This document shows, piece by piece, positions 7,986 through 9,692 of a stretch of 9,692 bases of DNA. Both the position numbers and the translations under genes were made by a program. The stretch is from Bacteroidota bacterium. Lineage in GTDB: Bacteria > Bacteroidota > Bacteroidia > Flavobacteriales > Schleiferiaceae. The notes beneath the pieces are model-generated. The model searched no databases. It saw only the letters and a list, made by a program, of their open reading frames with translations, and had not been told where the DNA came from. Where the stretch lies: contig PXYR01000014.1 in NCBI GenBank assembly GCA_003023665.1, positions 1-9,692 on the forward strand, read 5' to 3'. How positions within the stretch are numbered: the stretch's first letter is position 1; each line of letters begins with the position of its first letter.

Positions 7986-7999
7986 TTAGCTAGAGCTAA
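7986..7999. repeat. Short dyad in the gap between the FAH gene and the secreted-protein gene
   Basis: Perfect inverted repeat TTAGCT-AG-AGCTAA, 22 bases upstream of the -7 element on the minus strand and 47 bases past the stop of the FAH-family gene. There is no T-run after it, so it is a poor intrinsic terminator. It overlaps the expected -33 to -50 area of the downstream promoter and could be an operator. The rest of the 129-base gap shows no other structure. Confidence 0.3.
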
Positions 8000-8046
8000 A
8001 AGTGTGTAAGGAATGAGGGAAAGTGGTTCTTGACTATTCAGCCTAA

Positions 8047-8661
8047 TTATTTGACATTGAAATAGAAGATGCGTTGGTCCTCTAGGTAAAGTTCTAAAAG
8101 GTCTTCTTTAAACACTTGACCTACGCCGGCAGGGGTACCTGTAAAAATCAAATCCCCTGTTTTCAGTGTGAAGTATTTACTTACGTGCGCAATCAATTCA
8201 TCTACAGGAAATAACATGTTTTTCGTATTGCCCGATTGTACTGTTTTACCATTGATATCCAAGTGGAATTGGATGTTTGTAATAGGTTGATTCAACTCCT
8301 TAATTTTGAAAAATCTACTTACGGCTGCCGAACCATCAAAGGCTTTAGCTTTTTCCCAGGGCAACCCCTTTTTCTTACAGTCAGCCTGTACGTCGCGTGC
8401 AGTAAAATCTATCCCCAATCCAACTTCATCATAATATTTATGAGCAAAACGCGGTTCGATATGCTTTCCTAGTCGGTTTATTTTGACTACCAATTCTATT
8501 TCGTGATGAATTTCCTTGCTGTGTTCTGGAATGAAAAATGGGTGCTTCTTTAAAAGAATAGCCGTGTCCGGTTTCAGGAACACCACCGGTTCTTCTGGAA
8601 CCGGATTATTTAATTCAGCCGCATGCTTCGCATAATTGCGACCAATACAGATGATTTTCAT
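8047..8661 (-). CDS. FAH-family hydrolase, FAHD1-like (acylpyruvase/oxaloacetate decarboxylase type)
   Basis: A 204-residue single-domain enzyme of the fumarylacetoacetate hydrolase superfamily. Members cleave C-C bonds in acylpyruvates or decarboxylate oxaloacetate using Mg2+ or Mn2+ in the cytoplasm. Visible active-site features are GRNYAKHAAE at 7-16 (the His13/Glu16 pair), metal ligands Glu54 and Glu56 in HHEIELVV and Asp85 in GIDFTARD, Gln92, Lys106 in WEKAKAFDGS, and the C-terminal GTPAGVG loop at 175-181. The spacing of all of these matches animal FAHD1 with a constant offset of 17 residues, which argues for the acylpyruvase/oxaloacetate decarboxylase branch over ring-cleavage hydrolases of aromatic degradation; no such pathway genes are nearby. 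The length fits a full family member (about 200-220). It starts 2 bases after the exonuclease stop, behind an SD-like sequence, so the two genes are probably one operon. The true substrate cannot be read from sequence. Confidence 0.93.
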   Translation of the reverse strand: MKIICIGRNYAKHAAELNNPVPEEPVVFLKPDTAILLKKHPFFIPEHSKEIHHEIELVVKINRLGKHIEPRFAHKYYDEVGLGIDFTARDVQADCKKKGLPWEKAKAFDGSAAVSRFFKIKELNQPITNIQFHLDINGKTVQSGNTKNMLFPVDELIAHVSKYFTLKTGDLIFTGTPAGVGQVFKEDLLELYLEDQRIFYFNVK

Positions 8662-8663
8662 AT

Positions 8664-9434
8664 TTATCCTTTGTTAAATTCTCTTAATCGAATGGCGGTT
8701 AATACCTTTTTGGTGTACAAAGGGAAATCCGCGTTTTGTATCCAACTGTAATATCCGGGATTTTCGTTTAGTACTGCTTTTACTGTCCTTCCTCTGTACT
8801 TTCCAAAGGTAAAAACCTCTTCCTCACTTTCATTAAAGGCTATGAAACCGGCAAAGTCAGCAACTTTTTGTCTATTAGAAAAATCGGCCAAAAAGTTCAT
8901 GTCATTTTCTAATTCATCGTATCGCTGTATCTGCGCTTTTAATATTTCGTAGGTAGCCAAAACGTCTGCTTCTGCACTATGTGCATTTTCTAGATTTTGA
9001 TTACAATAAAATTTGAACGCCGCACTCAAAGTTCTTTGTTCCATTCGGTGAAAGATATTCTGAACGTCCACGGCTCTTCTATTGCTCATGTCAAAATCAA
9101 TTCCAGCACGCAGAAACTCTTCTGCTAAAAGAGGAATGTCAAACTTGTTACTGTTGAATCCAGCTAAATCGCTGTCGCTTATCAATTGATGAATCTCAGG
9201 TGCGATTTCCTGAAATGTAGGTTCGTTGGCAATGTCATGATCGTAGATTCCATGAACCAAGGAAGAACCGGTTGGGATTGGAATGGTAGGGTTTACTCTC
9301 CAAGTATATGTATCCTCTTCTCCCGATGGATTTACCTTGTGGATACAGATTTCAACGATTCTATCGTTGGTGACGTTCACACCAGTGGTTTCTAAGTCAA
9401 AAATGCAAATAGGACGAACAAGATTGAGTTGCAT
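8664..9434 (-). CDS. DEDDh 3'-5' exonuclease (DnaQ/epsilon-like) with ExoX-type C-terminal domain
   Basis: A 256-residue cytoplasmic exonuclease of the DnaQ superfamily, which removes nucleotides from 3' ends with two metal ions. The five catalytic residues are in place: Asp13 and Glu15 in FDLETTG (ExoI), Asp99 in GFNSNKFDIPLL (ExoII), and His152 and Asp157 in AHSAEADVLAT (ExoIII). VHGI at 60-63 matches the usual motif after the second strand. After a linker, residues about 205-250 (FTFGKYRGRTVKAVLNENP, then YYSWIQ) resemble the small C-terminal domain of exonuclease X-type proteins. It lacks the beta-clamp motifs and PHP context of replicative subunits, so it is more likely a repair or RNA/DNA trimming enzyme than the polymerase III epsilon subunit. 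The start is 10 residues before the ExoI strand, as usual, with no SD. It begins only 17 bases after the T-tract of the upstream terminator and is followed 2 bases later by the FAH gene. Confidence 0.93.
   Translation of the reverse strand: MQLNLVRPICIFDLETTGVNVTNDRIVEICIHKVNPSGEEDTYTWRVNPTIPIPTGSSLVHGIYDHDIANEPTFQEIAPEIHQLISDSDLAGFNSNKFDIPLLAEEFLRAGIDFDMSNRRAVDVQNIFHRMEQRTLSAAFKFYCNQNLENAHSAEADVLATYEILKAQIQRYDELENDMNFLADFSNRQKVADFAGFIAFNESEEEVFTFGKYRGRTVKAVLNENPGYYSWIQNADFPLYTKKVLTAIRLREFNKG
8667..8672 (-). promoter_or_regulatory. SD-like ribosome binding site for the FAH gene inside the exonuclease 3' end
   Basis: On the minus strand AAAGGA lies 5 bases before the FAH start codon and falls within the last Lys-Gly codons of the exonuclease. 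SD-like sequences are uncommon ahead of genes in this phylum, and none was seen for the other complete genes here. With a 2-base intergenic gap it supports translational coupling of the pair and the chosen start. Confidence 0.5.
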
Positions 9435-9451
9435 GAAAAAAATATAAGGTT

Positions 9452-9474
9452 AAAAAAACCGCCCGAAGGCGGTT
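9452..9474 (-). terminator. Intrinsic terminator with UUCG tetraloop behind the E2 acyltransferase gene
   Basis: On the minus strand a perfect 7-pair stem AACCGCC/GGCGGTT (9474-9468 with 9463-9457) is closed by a C-UUCG-G type tetraloop and followed by a T-run of seven (9458-9452, sharing its first two T with the stem). It lies 26 bases past the E2 stop codon at 9501-9503. Read on the plus strand the stem is followed by TT-C-T-AAAA, so it is not an efficient plus-strand terminator. Confidence 0.93.
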
Positions 9475-9500
9475 CTAAAATACGGTTTAATGTGCTGAAC

Positions 9501-9692
9501 TTAAATTTCTCTATTCAAATCCCAAGATTCAAGATAATCAGCTACGCGTTTAACAAACTTTCCGCCTAAAGCTCCATCTACCACCCTGTGGTCGTAGCTA
9601 TGGCTTAAGAACATTTTGTGCCTAACCGCAATTAAATCTCCTTCCGGAGTTTCCACAACAGCGGGTTTTTTTACAATGGCTCCAGCAGCCAT
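9501..9692 (-). CDS. 2-oxoacid dehydrogenase complex E2 acyltransferase, C-terminal part (5' end outside window)
   Basis: The last 63 residues of a dihydrolipoyllysine acyltransferase catalytic domain, the core of the pyruvate, 2-oxoglutarate or branched-chain 2-oxoacid dehydrogenase complexes. It moves an acyl group from lipoyl-lysine to coenzyme A. The catalytic motif SYDHRVVDGALGG is present, with active-site His35 and Asp39 of the visible part. The preceding VKKPAVVETPEGD and the following FVKRVADYLE match the family C-terminus. The methionine at 9690-9692 is judged internal, since a complete E2 has over 400 residues including lipoyl and E1/E3-binding domains that are not here. The DHRVVDGALGG form looks closer to the broad acetyl/branched-chain type than to SucB-type succinyltransferases, but the visible part is too short to name the substrate. 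It ends before a strong terminator. Confidence 0.92.
   Translation of the reverse strand: MAAGAIVKKPAVVETPEGDLIAVRHKMFLSHSYDHRVVDGALGGKFVKRVADYLESWDLNREI

Noticed and set aside
9501..9692. Reading the last open frame as a complete 63-residue protein
   Set aside because: It is the C-terminal tail of an E2 acyltransferase; the visible Met is an internal residue at the window edge.
1..9692. Search for CRISPR arrays, tRNAs, rRNA, insertion sequences, toxin-antitoxin or phage-defence genes
   Set aside because: No regularly spaced repeats, no transposase or defence motifs, and no cloverleaf sequence were recognised in the gaps or genes; intergenic gaps are all under 200 bases.

Overview
The window comes from a member of the Bacteroidota, most likely the Flavobacteriales or a close relative. 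Three things point there. A very large secreted protein ends in a type A sorting domain of the type IX secretion system (T9SS), which is found only in this phylum. A TAnnTTTG-type -7 promoter element lies in front of that gene. Shine-Dalgarno sequences are mostly absent. The window looks chromosomal: no transposase, phage, plasmid, tRNA, rRNA or CRISPR sequence was seen.

Layout from left to right. Positions 1-327 (+) hold the 3' end of mltG, a peptidoglycan endolytic transglycosylase cut by the window edge. It converges on clpB (324-2942, -), the AAA+ disaggregase, and the two stop codons share one TTAA. A 196-base gap follows, holding candidate regulatory dyads upstream of clpB and a strong intrinsic terminator for the next gene. 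Positions 3139-7917 (-) hold one 1592-residue secreted, T9SS-exported protein. It is built from five beta-sandwich modules (two clearly MAM-like) separated by Ig/CARDB-like spacers. A 129-base gap contains its probable promoter. Positions 8047-8661 (-) encode an acylpyruvase/oxaloacetate decarboxylase-type FAH-family enzyme, and 8664-9434 (-) a DEDDh 3'-5' exonuclease with an ExoX-like C-terminal domain. These two are 2 bases apart and probably cotranscribed. A UUCG-tetraloop terminator then separates them from the 3' end of a 2-oxoacid dehydrogenase E2 acyltransferase (9501-9692, -), cut by the right edge.

The genes do not form one obvious pathway. ClpB (protein quality control), MltG (cell-wall synthesis), the exonuclease, the FAH enzyme and the E2 subunit (central carbon metabolism) are ordinary housekeeping genes. 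The accessory element is the large T9SS protein, a single-gene transcription unit bounded by its own promoter and terminator. I see no multi-gene undescribed system. The best leads are the architecture of the large secreted protein, the dyads upstream of clpB, and the exonuclease start sitting directly behind a terminator.
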